NCBI RefSeq assembly: GCF_009765375.1
Contig: NZ_VTOK01000002.1
Location: 310,001-374,000 of the forward strand
Source of the DNA: Alteribacillus sp. YIM 98480
Lineage (GTDB): Bacteria; Bacillota; Bacilli; Bacillales; Marinococcaceae
Reading direction: 5' to 3'
DNA length: 64,000 bases
The position numbers were made by a program, and so were the translations under genes. A model generated the notes under the pieces. That model was not told the DNA's origin, did not search any database, and saw only the letters and a list, made by a program, of their open reading frames with translations. Below are positions 43,550 through 52,554 of this stretch, in pieces. Within the stretch, counting starts at the first letter, position 1; each line of letters opens with the position of its first letter.

Positions 43550-44275
43550 TTAAGGCTTTTTTCCCTGTTTTACTACTGCTTTCATTTGTTCACTATTGGG
43601 ATAATCATTAGCGTCATATTGATTTAAAACCCTTTGCAGATCATAAGACACCCGGTGAATAGAGGCAGAAAAAGTATCATTTTCTATGTGAAGAAGGACA
43701 TAAGAGGGGCGTGGATCACCATCAAAAGGCAGGCCGACACTGCCCGTGTTAATAAAGGTTTTATCCCCGATTGTTTTTATAAATGGAGTATGGATGTGGC
43801 CGTAAACAATAATGTTTGCCTCTGTATCAATTGATAGTTTTTCTTCTAATTCCTTGTCTGAATGGTCCGCAGTAACTACATCAAATAAGCTTGTTGGCGT
43901 AGCGTGGAAAGCATGCATGGTTACAGAATCACTAAAACTCTCTAAAAATGATTCAGGAAGACGGCTTAAATAATTTACATCTTCTTGTGAGAGTCGTTCC
44001 ACGGTCCAGTCGCGTTCTTGATTCATTAAAGCAAGAGCATTATCTGGGACTTCATTTTTTAAAACACCGCGCACTACCCATTCGTCTGCATTACCTTTTA
44101 ATACTTTAGCAGGAGAGGAACGCACAGTCTCTAAAGCGTTTTTTGGTTCTGGACCTCTGTAGCACAAATCACCGAGTATATACATTTTATCTACTTTTTT
44201 ATCTTTTAGTTCATTGAGTACCGCTTTTAAAGCTCGGGCATTTCCGTGTATGTCTGATAATAGAGCAATTTTCAC
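43550..44275 (-). CDS. Metallophosphoesterase, YfcE-like
   Basis: A 241-residue calcineurin-like phosphoesterase. Metal ligands are visible in LLSDIHGNARALKAVL (DxH), GDLCYRGP, KGNADEWV (GNxD, in place of GNHD), MHAFHATP and YGHIHTPF. Substrate unknown: such proteins act on phosphodiesters or protein phosphates. GTG 44275 is preferred since GGGAGG lies 8 nt before it; the longer frame to 44314 has no site. It converges on the redoxin gene. Confidence 0.85.
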   Translation of the reverse strand: MKIALLSDIHGNARALKAVLNELKDKKVDKMYILGDLCYRGPEPKNALETVRSSPAKVLKGNADEWVVRGVLKNEVPDNALALMNQERDWTVERLSQEDVNYLSRLPESFLESFSDSVTMHAFHATPTSLFDVVTADHSDKELEEKLSIDTEANIIVYGHIHTPFIKTIGDKTFINTGSVGLPFDGDPRPSYVLLHIENDTFSASIHRVSYDLQRVLNQYDANDYPNSEQMKAVVKQGKKP

Positions 44276-44492
44276 AACGATAACCTCCCTGATTATGTAT
44301 AAGTAAAAATTCACGTATGATTTTCACGTTTTACCCTTCCATTATACAGGATAAAAGCTGCTTCAATAACCCTCACAATGAAGGTTTAGAAATTGGAAGA
44401 AAATCTTGCGGTTATGTTACAATCAAAATTACCTAATATAGTGGAAACGTTTGGGATGAACTTAAGTTTGGAAAGGAGTTTACTTTACTGGT

Positions 44493-45635
44493 ATGAAAAT
44501 TGTATCCATAGAACCAACACCTAGTCCGAATACAATGAAGTTAATATTAGATGAATCCTTGCCTTCAGGGAAAAGCAATAATTATTCTGCTAAAAACATA
44601 GAGGATGCTCCTGATTTTATTCAGCCGATTTTAGAGATTGAGGGTGTAACGGGAGTGTATCATGTTTCAGACTTTATGGCGGTGGAGAGGCATCCTAAAT
44701 CAGATTGGAAAGCACTTCTTCCTAAAGTTCGGAAAGTTTTTGGAGAAAAAGATGTTGAAGAAGACCGGCAGTCTAATGAGCAGGGAGAAGCATTTGGTGA
44801 AGTGCAGATTCAAGTTCAGGCTTTTAAAGGGATACCAATGCAATTAAAAATAACAACGGCAGATGAAGAAAAAAGACAAGGACTGCCAGAAAGGTTTCAG
44901 GAGGCAGCTTTTGCTGCGCAAACAGAGAATGACAATGTAGTTATGCAAAGAAAATGGGAAGATCATGGTGTACGCTATGGAAATGATTTAGAGTCGATCG
45001 GTAAGGAAGTAGCAGAAGAAATAGCGGCAGCCTATCCAAAAGAAAGACTTGACCGTCTCGTGAACATGTCGCTAACTGGTGAAGAACAGGCACAAAAAAA
45101 TGCTAGCCGTTACATCAAAGTTACATTAGATATGCTAGATGATCCGGATTGGAAAAATCGTTATGCAGCACTAGAACAAATGGACCCTAAAGAAGAAGAT
45201 ATTCCAGTGCTTGAAAAAGCTTTACAAGATGAAAAATCTTCAATTAGACGTCTTGCCGTCGTATACCTTGGAATGATTGAAAAGCCTATTGTATTACCGC
45301 TTCTTCGTCAGGCGATGCAAGACAAATCTGTAACGGTTAGAAGAACAGCAGGTGACTGCTTTTCCGACATTGGTGATACAGCCGGTATTCCTGCAATGAT
45401 TGATGCATTAAAAGATAAGAATAAGCTTGTACGCTGGAGAGCGGCTATGTTTTTGTATGAAGCAGGAGATGAAACAGCAGTGGAGCCTCTTAAAGAAGCC
45501 GTAAATGATCCGGAATTTGAAGTAGCTTTACAAGCTAAAATGGCTCTTGAAAGAATAGAAGGCGGGGAAGAAGCCAAAGGTTCGGTTTGGAAACAAATGA
45601 CTGAAAAAATGGCTGAAGGAAGAAATAATAGTTAA
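44493..45635 (+). CDS. CvfC-like protein: NifU-N-type domain plus HEAT repeats
   Basis: A 380-residue protein. Residues about 1-90 resemble the small NifU/Nfu N-terminal scaffold domain (EPTPSPNTMKLIL, then EGVTGVYHVSDFMAV). The middle is unknown. The C-terminal part, residues about 220-365, has four HEAT/PBS-type repeats such as VRRTAGDCFSDIG and VRWRAAMFLYEAGD. This matches the conserved virulence factor C group (YpgR in B. subtilis). It is soluble with no Cys pair for cluster assembly in the N-domain. The AAGGAG site is rather far (14 nt) from ATG 44493. A terminator follows. Confidence 0.82.
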   Translation: MKIVSIEPTPSPNTMKLILDESLPSGKSNNYSAKNIEDAPDFIQPILEIEGVTGVYHVSDFMAVERHPKSDWKALLPKVRKVFGEKDVEEDRQSNEQGEAFGEVQIQVQAFKGIPMQLKITTADEEKRQGLPERFQEAAFAAQTENDNVVMQRKWEDHGVRYGNDLESIGKEVAEEIAAAYPKERLDRLVNMSLTGEEQAQKNASRYIKVTLDMLDDPDWKNRYAALEQMDPKEEDIPVLEKALQDEKSSIRRLAVVYLGMIEKPIVLPLLRQAMQDKSVTVRRTAGDCFSDIGDTAGIPAMIDALKDKNKLVRWRAAMFLYEAGDETAVEPLKEAVNDPEFEVALQAKMALERIEGGEEAKGSVWKQMTEKMAEGRNNS

Positions 45636-45680
45636 CAATAAAAATAAGCTGACGTTAACAATGTTGTGCTGCTTGAACGA

Positions 45681-45719
45681 AAAGGCCGTCTCCCGCAAAT
45701 ATTAGAGACGGTCTTTTTA
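45681..45719 (+). terminator. Terminator of the CvfC-like gene
   Basis: GCCGTCTC and GAGACGGT pair around a 12-nt loop, followed by CTTTTT. Confidence 0.75.
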
Positions 45720-45725
45720 CACTTG

Positions 45726-45870
45726 TTAGGAAAGTATAAAATTTATGGAAAACAGTATAAGTAAAACTACGGCATTTAACGTACAGTATTAATGCCGCTG
45801 CTGCCACAGGACGTGGCGTTATTAGGCGGTGTCCTTATATTATATATCGCTGCCAGCCCAGTTTTTCTAA
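45726..45870 (+). repeat. Dispersed repeat family 2, diverged long copy
   Basis: TTAGGAAAGTATAAAATTTA, AGTATAAGTAAAAC and CAGTTTTTCTAAAAAT align with copy 2 at 34357, and GCCACAGGACGTGGC replaces the small hairpin. Extra bases with a GGCATT...AATGCC stem lie inside. Similarity is by eye; it fills most of the 288-bp gap before the next gene. Confidence 0.45.
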
Positions 45871-45923
45871 AAATAAACGGCTAAGCAATTAGGAATGAAA
45901 AGACACAGCAGGAGGCGTTAATA

Positions 45924-46136
45924 ATGACAAAGGAAGAAATAAAAAGTATATTAAAAGAAAAACAAATGGAAGAAGCGCTTGAATTGATTGAAGAGGCAGA
46001 AGCGGGTGAACTTGAAGAATTAGAGTTGGTACAATCCTTAGGGCTGCTGCGGGATCCTGCCCTAAATGAAGAAGTAATACGTGTACTGCAAGAAGAAGGT
46101 GTTTCCATCATATATATATCAGACGAAGATGTTTAA
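45924..46136 (+). CDS. 70-residue acidic protein, weakly like sigma-factor region 1.1
   Basis: A small acidic, helical protein: LKEKQMEEALELIEEAEAG in the first half, LQEEGVSIIYISDEDV at the end. The last third loosely resembles region 1.1 of SigA (FLGEQGVELISENEE), an acidic module that keeps free sigma off promoters. The likeness is weak and may be chance. A GGAGG site 7-8 nt before ATG and an 18-bp gap to the next gene make it a real gene and the first of a three-gene unit with two PH-domain membrane proteins. I do not recognise the family. Confidence 0.65.
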   Translation: MTKEEIKSILKEKQMEEALELIEEAEAGELEELELVQSLGLLRDPALNEEVIRVLQEEGVSIIYISDEDV

Positions 46137-46154
46137 AAAGAGAGGAAGCAAAAA

Positions 46155-46634
46155 GTGCGTGGTCAACCAACACATCGAATATCAAAAAAAGCATTATCCG
46201 TATGGCATTTAAAAGGAGTAATAACAACCGGGCTATTATTAATCATACCAGCTGCATTATTTTTTTTCACTTACAGATTTCAATTTCCACTTTTTTATGT
46301 TTGGACAAGCGGAATACTTGTTGCTGGATATGGTTTGTGGAAAATTATTGTATTGCCAAAAATTCGGTGGAATATGTGGCGGTATGAAGTATATGACAAA
46401 GAAATAGAACTTCTGCGTGGAGTGTTTATTATACGGCACACACTTATTCCGATGACACGCGTTCAGCACGTTGATACAGAACAAGGTCCAATTTACAAAA
46501 AATATGGACTGACGACTGTTACGATCTCTACCGCTGCTGGAGTACATGAAATTCCTGCTTTATCAGAAGGAGTTGGTAGCAGACTGCGAGACAAAATTGC
46601 ATATTTAGCAGGAACGGAGGAGAGCGATGAATAA
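46155..46634 (+). CDS. Bacterial PH-domain membrane protein, YdbS-like
   Basis: A 159-residue protein with two membrane helices near the N-terminus (LLLIIPAALFFFTYRFQFPL and the next segment) and one bPH2 domain (ELLRGVFIIRHTLIPMTRVQHVDTEQ continued by TVTISTAAGVHEIPAL). It resembles YdbS. In B. subtilis YdbS and YdbT act together and support resistance to some membrane-active bacteriocins. It starts with GTG 46155 after AGAGGAAG and overlaps the next gene by eight bases, so the two are coupled. Confidence 0.85.
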   Translation: MRGQPTHRISKKALSVWHLKGVITTGLLLIIPAALFFFTYRFQFPLFYVWTSGILVAGYGLWKIIVLPKIRWNMWRYEVYDKEIELLRGVFIIRHTLIPMTRVQHVDTEQGPIYKKYGLTTVTISTAAGVHEIPALSEGVGSRLRDKIAYLAGTEESDE

Positions 46635-48060
46635 TTGGCACAAATTGCACAGCGCCTCCATTTTATTACTGTTTACATCCAAAGTGAAAGATTTACTAAT
46701 TCCTTTATTGTTAACTTTATTTGCTGGCGGTACAAGTTATGGGTCTCGATTTTCATCTTTGCTTTTTCCTGTACTAATTATCGTTATTTTGTTGTACAGT
46801 ATCCTATACTGGGCGTCGTTTAGGTATCAATTTGATGAAGGTGAGCTGAGAATAAAACAAGGCATCTTTATCAAAAAAAACCGCTACATTAGAAAAAATA
46901 GAGTACAATCTGTAGATATTGTTACCGGAATGTTTCATAGGCTGCTGAAAGTAGAAAAAGTTAAAATTGAAACGGCAGGAGGAGGAATGGAGCCTGAAGT
47001 TGAATTAGCAGCAGTCAAACAAAGAGAGGCGCAATTTATTCGTGCACAGCTTAAAAGCGTTGAAGTACCAAACCAGTCTGAAGGTGAGGAGGTACAAGAA
47101 CTCGGACGGTCTACGCAAAGAAGTTTTTATTATAAAGTGCCATTAAAATCAATTATAATAACAGGATTAACTTCAGGAAAAGTAGGCCTTGTTTTTTCAG
47201 CAGCTGCTGCTCTTATTTCTCAAATTGATCAATTTCTACCTCGGGGATTTTACGAAAATTCTATTGGTGTACTCATTTCTAAGGGAGCTGTCTTTTTGAC
47301 AGGTCTATTACTAGTTGTCGCATTTATTGCATGGATCATTTCTATCTTTATTACAGTAATTCAATATGGTAATTTTGAGATTGCCAAAAATGATAAAGAA
47401 TTAATTATTTCTCGAGGATTATTAGAAAAAAGACACTTGACATTACAATTAAACCGGATAACAAGCGTACGCTATGTGTGCAATCCCTTACGGCAATGGC
47501 TTGGTGTTTGGAGTATTTACGTCGATAGTGCAGGGGGAGGCTCTAAAGAAGAACAGCTTTCTACATTGCTTTTGCCGCTTGGCAGCAGAAAAGAAATTGA
47601 TCATTTGATGAAAGAAGTGCTGCCTTATGCCAAAATGCCAGAAACAATCCAGCCTTTACCCAAAAAAGCTGCCTTTCGCTATATTATTCGTACATCAATT
47701 GTTTGGTGGCTTCTCGCTTTTCCGGTTATGAGTTTCCTTCCAAATGGCTGGGTGTTTTTTGTACTGCCGCTCTCTTTTTCTTATTTGGGCTGGCTTAGAT
47801 ATAAAGACAGTGGTTATACGCTTTGCCGGAATCAGTGTGTATTACAAACGAGACTTTTTAGTTTATCTTGTAATATACTTCCAAAAAATCAAATTCAGTC
47901 CATTACTTATCAGCAAACTTTTTTTCAAAAAAAAAGAAAGTTGTACACATTATCAGCAGATATTTTATCAACTACCGGGGGCCGTACATTTCAATTAAAA
48001 GATATGGAAGCAGATGAGGATCAACATATTTTTGAATGGTATAGAAGAAACAATATATAA
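46627..48060 (+). CDS. Bacterial PH-domain membrane protein, YdbT-like
   Basis: A 477-residue membrane protein with three bPH2 domains separated by pairs of membrane helices: a first domain with IKQGIFIKKNRYIRKNRVQS, a second with ISRGLLEKRHLTLQLNRITS, and a third with LQTRLFSLSCNILPKNQIQS. This is the arrangement of YdbT. It overlaps the YdbS-like gene and is followed by a terminator. Role inferred from the pair: envelope protection. No extracytoplasmic sigma promoter was seen upstream of the unit. Confidence 0.85.
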   Translation: MNNWHKLHSASILLLFTSKVKDLLIPLLLTLFAGGTSYGSRFSSLLFPVLIIVILLYSILYWASFRYQFDEGELRIKQGIFIKKNRYIRKNRVQSVDIVTGMFHRLLKVEKVKIETAGGGMEPEVELAAVKQREAQFIRAQLKSVEVPNQSEGEEVQELGRSTQRSFYYKVPLKSIIITGLTSGKVGLVFSAAAALISQIDQFLPRGFYENSIGVLISKGAVFLTGLLLVVAFIAWIISIFITVIQYGNFEIAKNDKELIISRGLLEKRHLTLQLNRITSVRYVCNPLRQWLGVWSIYVDSAGGGSKEEQLSTLLLPLGSRKEIDHLMKEVLPYAKMPETIQPLPKKAAFRYIIRTSIVWWLLAFPVMSFLPNGWVFFVLPLSFSYLGWLRYKDSGYTLCRNQCVLQTRLFSLSCNILPKNQIQSITYQQTFFQKKRKLYTLSADILSTTGGRTFQLKDMEADEDQHIFEWYRRNNI

Positions 48061-48095
48061 AAGCTGCAGGAAATACTTCACTGCAGCTTTTATTA
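48061..48095. terminator. Terminator after the PH-domain operon
   Basis: AAGCTGCAG (48061-48069) and CTGCAGCTT (48081-48089) form a perfect 9-bp stem followed by TTTATTATT. It may also serve the opposite gene. Confidence 0.8.
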
Positions 48096-48112
48096 TTCAT
48101 TAAAGAAAATTA

Positions 48113-49111
48113 TTATGATTCGTAGTCCTTGCTGTAAGCATTTGTATAAGTGGAGATACTTCTTTCTCCGCTGTCGGTAGTACATTCAAACCGGTCAAAT
48201 ACGTAATCTTGGGAGTGAGTACGTAATATCCGTTCGTAATGATGCTGGATAAGTAATGTTTTACCTGGCTTTCGAAAGGTGAGGAAATTTACACCTTTAA
48301 AAGAAGATACTCCTTCTGATTGCAATAGTTCATATAATAATCGATTGTGGCAATCTTCTAAGTGGTTTCTTTCAAATCCAAAAGAGTGGATCCTCTGCCA
48401 AAGACTTTTACGTGCAGGGTGTTCCAATTCGTTTAACAGAATAGTAAAGGGCTGGAATTGCTCTTTATGAACTCTTACCGAATCGTTTTTCTTTATTTTA
48501 TATTCTTTCCCTTTATGGTCTTGAAAAATAAAGCGGTTTTTATAGGTAACCGGAACCCATGTATTACTTGATTTTTGAATTTCAAGCTCAAATGGACAGC
48601 CTTCTAACTCCAGCGTATCTCCATTTGTTGGTTCAATAAGATGCACATCTCCTTGATTTTCTTGGATTTGATAATAAATATAATTTTGTTCCTCTGTTTG
48701 GTTTTCCTCTTTGTTTAATGACAGGGACGGTATAGTAATCTGGCCGTAAACGGAACCAATATCTTTCCATGTCTGAGCGGTTTCTAATTGTTGCTTAGAA
48801 GCAGTGTATAACTCATTGATAGTTGTTTGTATAGCTTGCACAACGGAATCGTTGAAAGACATATCCCATTTCTTATCCGGTAAATGGATTTTTGAACCGG
48901 GGACGGTAACATAAGCATTCTTTTTTTCATCAATAGTATCTGCTGCATGCAGTTCTGGTGTTTGGGCTACTCCGAGGATGAAAACTTTTCCAGACCAAGT
49001 TTTTTTAGGAGGAGTAAATACCTCATCTAAACGACCATAAAAAACGCCTTCTATTCCTTTATCAACCAGGACGGTGCTGCCTTTATGTTTAGTAGCTTCT
49101 GTACGATTCAT
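48113..49111 (-). CDS. Probable DUF2777 family protein
   Basis: A 332-residue soluble protein starting MNRTEATKHKGSTVLVDKGI, with GVFYGRLDEVFTPPKKTWSG and a helical end. I associate the opening with the DUF2777 family of Bacillaceae; no activity is known. The centre (FELEIQKSSNTWVPVTYKN) looks beta-rich. ATG 49111 is preferred because GTGAGGG lies 5 nt before it; the GTG at 49123 has no site. It stands alone, with a 365-bp gap upstream that holds repeat remnants. Confidence 0.6.
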   Translation of the reverse strand: MNRTEATKHKGSTVLVDKGIEGVFYGRLDEVFTPPKKTWSGKVFILGVAQTPELHAADTIDEKKNAYVTVPGSKIHLPDKKWDMSFNDSVVQAIQTTINELYTASKQQLETAQTWKDIGSVYGQITIPSLSLNKEENQTEEQNYIYYQIQENQGDVHLIEPTNGDTLELEGCPFELEIQKSSNTWVPVTYKNRFIFQDHKGKEYKIKKNDSVRVHKEQFQPFTILLNELEHPARKSLWQRIHSFGFERNHLEDCHNRLLYELLQSEGVSSFKGVNFLTFRKPGKTLLIQHHYERILRTHSQDYVFDRFECTTDSGERSISTYTNAYSKDYES

Positions 49112-49476
49112 GTAAACCCTCACTTTTGGTTGTCGTTTTTTTTAGTTTATTTCTCGGTGTGAATTTCCGTGTTCCCTTGAATTCGAGGGAGGGCAGAAAC
49201 GCACGCCAAATATGAATAAGAATAAAATGTGTCAATCTTTCCGGATAGATATAATAGAGCGTAGTTAGTTATTAACACATTATTTATAGACATATGTATA
49301 CGTCTCATTGAGAGATTATCTGAGAAATTTGAACATGAGGCTGTCCCAAAAGGATTTTTCACTTTAGGAAAGTTTAACTTTATTAAAGGACCCGACTTAT
49401 GGGACAACTGTTTACTTCATTATACGAAAAAAAGGGGTCTTCCGGCAAGAAGACCCAATAATGAAAATGGAATAAG
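49112..49476. other. Gene-free gap with repeat remnants
   Basis: Bases 49112-49330 hold nothing I can name beyond AT-rich sequence and a near-palindrome CCCTTGAATTCGAGGG near 49182. Bases 49337-49410 are bounded by GAGGCTGTCCCA and TGGGACAACTG, an imperfect inverted repeat like insertion-sequence ends in Bacillaceae, and contain a TTAGGAAAGTTTAACTTT block of repeat family 2 (from 49364). A terminator at 49425-49456 closes the gap. No ORF here has a credible start site. Confidence 0.55.
49425..49456 (-). terminator. Terminator of the MBL-fold gene
   Basis: GGGTCTTC (49435-49442) and GAAGACCC (49449-49456) form the stem; the minus strand continues with a run of seven T. Confidence 0.8.
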
Positions 49477-50415
49477 TTATTTGGAGAGATAATCAAAAAT
49501 CCCCATTGCTGATACGATAGCGTCCATTTTAATAATAGTAACGAGAGGATGATCATCTGCAAGGTGATCCAAAGAATAATGCCTTAATACATCTTGTCCT
49601 AATCGTTCAGCTAATACTCCAAAGTCTAGACCTTCTCCTTTAACAGCTTTTCCTTTTTGAATAAAGTACGGAAGCCAAAATCTTATTTGTCTTTGTATTT
49701 CATCGATATTTTTAGAAGCTCCGTAATGACCGAAAAATATAGAAGAAGGCTCGTATGAAAGTATAAGTTTAAGCGATTCTTCCATTTTGTCAGGGTCAAA
49801 TTGATTGGGAGAAGTGGATGGCAAATAAATTTCTTTTTGAAGATTATTTGCATCCGTATATTGAATACCAATGGTGTCCCCGGTAAAAATTCCATTACTG
49901 CGTGAATCTATAATGCTAAAATGATGAGCGGCATGCCCCGGCGTGTCCAGGAAAGTGAACGTTCTTTCAGAAGAGATGGAAAGTGTCTCTTTATGATTTT
50001 TAATAATAATTTTTTCTTCTGCAATAGGAACAACGGGATCAAATAAAGATTCGAATCTTTCCCCATAGACTGCCTGAGTCCCTTTTACGAGACGAGCAGG
50101 ATCAATTAAATGCCTGAGACCGCGGGGGTGGACCACCACTTTAGCATTTGGGCAATCTTTTAAAAGTAGACCAACTCCTCCTGCGTGATCAAGATGGACA
50201 TGAGTGACAATTATATATGTAACTTCGTCTAGTGATCTTCCCAAGTGCTCAATACTCTTTATTATGCGGGGGACAGCCAGGCTCGGTCCAGGGTCAATTA
50301 ATGTTAAGTCTTTTTCATTAATAATATAAGTGCCGGTCCGATTGGGCAGATGAAGGTCAAACCCATCTGAAATCCAAATATCATCCGTAATAAATTCTGG
50401 TTTTTTCCAATTCAC
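49477..50415 (-). CDS. MBL-fold metallo-hydrolase
   Basis: A 312-residue metallo-beta-lactamase-fold enzyme. The first zinc motif is THVHLDHAGG; GHAAHHF, GDTIG and FGHYGAS supply the later His and Asp ligands. It resembles small glyoxalase II or lactonase-like proteins of Bacillus, but the C-terminal helical part (residues about 220-312) is unlike glyoxalase II. Substrate unknown. The start follows a usable but ordinary site (TTGGAGG), and the gene is alone between two gaps. Confidence 0.85.
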   Translation of the reverse strand: MNWKKPEFITDDIWISDGFDLHLPNRTGTYIINEKDLTLIDPGPSLAVPRIIKSIEHLGRSLDEVTYIIVTHVHLDHAGGVGLLLKDCPNAKVVVHPRGLRHLIDPARLVKGTQAVYGERFESLFDPVVPIAEEKIIIKNHKETLSISSERTFTFLDTPGHAAHHFSIIDSRSNGIFTGDTIGIQYTDANNLQKEIYLPSTSPNQFDPDKMEESLKLILSYEPSSIFFGHYGASKNIDEIQRQIRFWLPYFIQKGKAVKGEGLDFGVLAERLGQDVLRHYSLDHLADDHPLVTIIKMDAIVSAMGIFDYLSK

Positions 50416-50534
50416 AAGATATCATGCCTCCAATGTAAGGGTTTTCCTTTATGGGTGGAAAGAAGCGGGCGAACAGGCCCGTCTTCAGGCTGTATGGCAT
50501 AACGTTTTAATATATTTTTTGTCGGTTAATGGCA

Positions 50535-51473
50535 TCAATCGAACATATTTTTATTCTGTTTTCCCGGGTACCGTTTTTCGTATAATTTTAATAGCTGTTC
50601 CATTTTTTCTACTTTTGTGTGTTCTGCCTTCTCTCTTATTGTGCGGATGTTTACTTCCATTTTAGTGAGCGTTTCATACAGCTGTTCTGTTTGGGCAGTT
50701 TTCAAATCCGAAGAAAGAGATAAATAAGTCTTAATTAAGGATGGTACATCTCTTTGAAGCAGCCGCTTTAAAGTGTACTTTTCCTCTATATCGAGCAATT
50801 CATATACGTTTCCAGTACGTTCGGTTTCTTCTAGAAGTCTCTTTAGTCGATTTTCTATTAATTTCCCGAGCTTATCATAATGATTTGCTAAAAATTCTTC
50901 AAGTTCTCTAATGTATGGATAAGGTTCCTCTGAAGATTGAATTAACTCTTTATCTTCCATAGAATCAGGAAGAGAAGAAGCGGTAGGATTAGCTGATGTT
51001 TTTTCAATCAAACCGCCTAACAGTGCATCATCAAGAAGTTCAAATTTATAAAAAAGGCCCTCAAAATATCTTGATTTTTGAATACTCCGTACAAATGTCT
51101 GGCCGTTTTTAATATATTGAACAGTTGCCTCTTTAAAGCGGTTTGGCCGTTTTTTAGACAGATGGGTTTTACGAAGGTATTCAATAATAATTCTTTTTTT
51201 TATTGCTGCTTCTGATTTTGGAGTTTCATAGCTTAATAATTTCATCCGTTTTTGATTGATTTTCAAACGAAAATGAAATGTTTTACCATTCTTTTTGAAT
51301 GTTTGCGCAGATTTTACTTGTTTGCCGTGATGAATCAAGCGATCCAACGCTGCTTCTGTGTCTTGAACAAGCACTAAACCGTGCGCATCCGAAAAGATAT
51401 GGTCATCCACTGGCCTTAAATGGTCCGGCAAAAACTTTTCGAGCCAGGGATGAGTAAGCCAGTCTTTTGTCAA
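50535..51473 (-). CDS. Unknown conserved-looking partner of telA
   Basis: A 312-residue soluble protein I do not recognise. The first part (residues 1-150) is mixed and basic (KRPNRFKEATVQYIKNG); the second is helical, with ENRLKRLLEETERTG and a Lys-rich end. No membrane helix or catalytic motif is visible. TTG 51473 is preferred to GTG 51482 since AAGGTGG lies about 6 nt before it. It begins 43 bp after telA on the same strand and was probably co-transcribed with it, so it may work with TelA. It is not XpaC, the usual partner in B. subtilis. Confidence 0.65.
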   Translation of the reverse strand: MTKDWLTHPWLEKFLPDHLRPVDDHIFSDAHGLVLVQDTEAALDRLIHHGKQVKSAQTFKKNGKTFHFRLKINQKRMKLLSYETPKSEAAIKKRIIIEYLRKTHLSKKRPNRFKEATVQYIKNGQTFVRSIQKSRYFEGLFYKFELLDDALLGGLIEKTSANPTASSLPDSMEDKELIQSSEEPYPYIRELEEFLANHYDKLGKLIENRLKRLLEETERTGNVYELLDIEEKYTLKRLLQRDVPSLIKTYLSLSSDLKTAQTEQLYETLTKMEVNIRTIREKAEHTKVEKMEQLLKLYEKRYPGKQNKNMFD

Positions 51474-51516
51474 CGCGACCACCTTCTTAAACGATGTTCA
51501 AAGGCTTTAGTACACC

Positions 51517-52554
51517 TTATTCCAACAATTTTGTTTTCATTTGGTTATTTAGTTCATCTAATTCAGAAATAAATTTCTTTCCAGTTTGTACTATGCGTTC
51601 ATTCGATTGCTCCGTCATTTGAATGGCGGCATACACATCTTCATATGCTTTTCGAAAGGTTTCAATTGCCACAGCAGGTTCTTCTAGTGTTTTTAAAGTG
51701 TCTTCTGTGTTGCTTTTCAGCATTTCTGCGTTGCTTAGGATCATATTTTCTGTGGCTTCGTTTACGCTTTGAACAGCATTAATCACTTTACGCTGATTGC
51801 CAAGGGCAAGCTGAATAGAGGCAGTAACAGTAATGATGTTTTTTGTCATCGTAATGGCATTGAAAATAGCTTCTTCTAATTTCTCATTATTATCTAATAT
51901 TAAATCAACCGAAGCTAAAGACTGCTGTAAGACCATTACTGCCTGGGTCATGTTTTTTATTCTTGAGACCACTTTTTGCTGCCCCTTTTGAAGTGCACTC
52001 GAGTTGTCCCGCCATTCTTCTTTTGTCATTTCATTTTCCAGCATTTCATTTAACGTTTTACCGGTTTGTATCTGTTCTTCTAGGTCAGATATTCGTTCTT
52101 TTGCAGTCTCTTTTAATTGTTCAAGCATAACATTATCTTCTTGAAGTTTATCTCTGCCTGAGAGCAAACCTTCTATAATATTCTCTACTTGAGCTTCAAC
52201 GGTATCGTACTTTTTGGCGTATTGTTCGATTGGATTTCTTCTTAATATTTTATTCCAGGTTTTTTTCCATTTTCCCTCTTTTAAATAATCAGGTTCTAGC
52301 TCTCCAACCATGCCTTTTAATTCATGAAGTTTTTCCGGGAGTTCATTATCTTTTTGATTCATCATTTCTCGAACAGGTTTTTTTAAAGCATCTAAAGAGT
52401 CGCCTGCTTTTTGTTGTTCTGCTTCTCCAAGTCCTCCAAGTGCGGACACTAAATCCTCAGAACTTTCTGCGCTTTTAAATCGTTCTAAAAACTTTTCTGC
52501 CTTCTCTTTGGCTCCGCTCGTTTCAGCAGGATGGTTGTGTGGTTCCTGGGTCAT
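51517..52554 (-). CDS. telA: TelA-family toxic anion resistance protein
   Basis: A 345-residue soluble, mostly helical protein with long coiled-coil-like stretches (LKETAKERISDLEEQIQTGK), then TQAVMVLQQSLASVDLILDN, ASIQLALGNQRKVINAVQSV and the NEATENMILSNAEML segment. This matches the TelA/YaaN/YceH family linked to tellurite resistance and to cell-envelope stress. Exact action is unknown. ATG 52554 has the AAAGGAGAG site. A 229-bp gap upstream divides it from a divergent gene. Confidence 0.9.
   Translation of the reverse strand: MTQEPHNHPAETSGAKEKAEKFLERFKSAESSEDLVSALGGLGEAEQQKAGDSLDALKKPVREMMNQKDNELPEKLHELKGMVGELEPDYLKEGKWKKTWNKILRRNPIEQYAKKYDTVEAQVENIIEGLLSGRDKLQEDNVMLEQLKETAKERISDLEEQIQTGKTLNEMLENEMTKEEWRDNSSALQKGQQKVVSRIKNMTQAVMVLQQSLASVDLILDNNEKLEEAIFNAITMTKNIITVTASIQLALGNQRKVINAVQSVNEATENMILSNAEMLKSNTEDTLKTLEEPAVAIETFRKAYEDVYAAIQMTEQSNERIVQTGKKFISELDELNNQMKTKLLE

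Noticed and set aside
49337-49410. Insertion-sequence remnant from the GAGGCTGTCCCA and TGGGACAACTG ends
   Set aside because: Only about 7 bp pair well, no transposase fragment lies inside and no target duplication was found, so it is recorded only as a repeat remnant.
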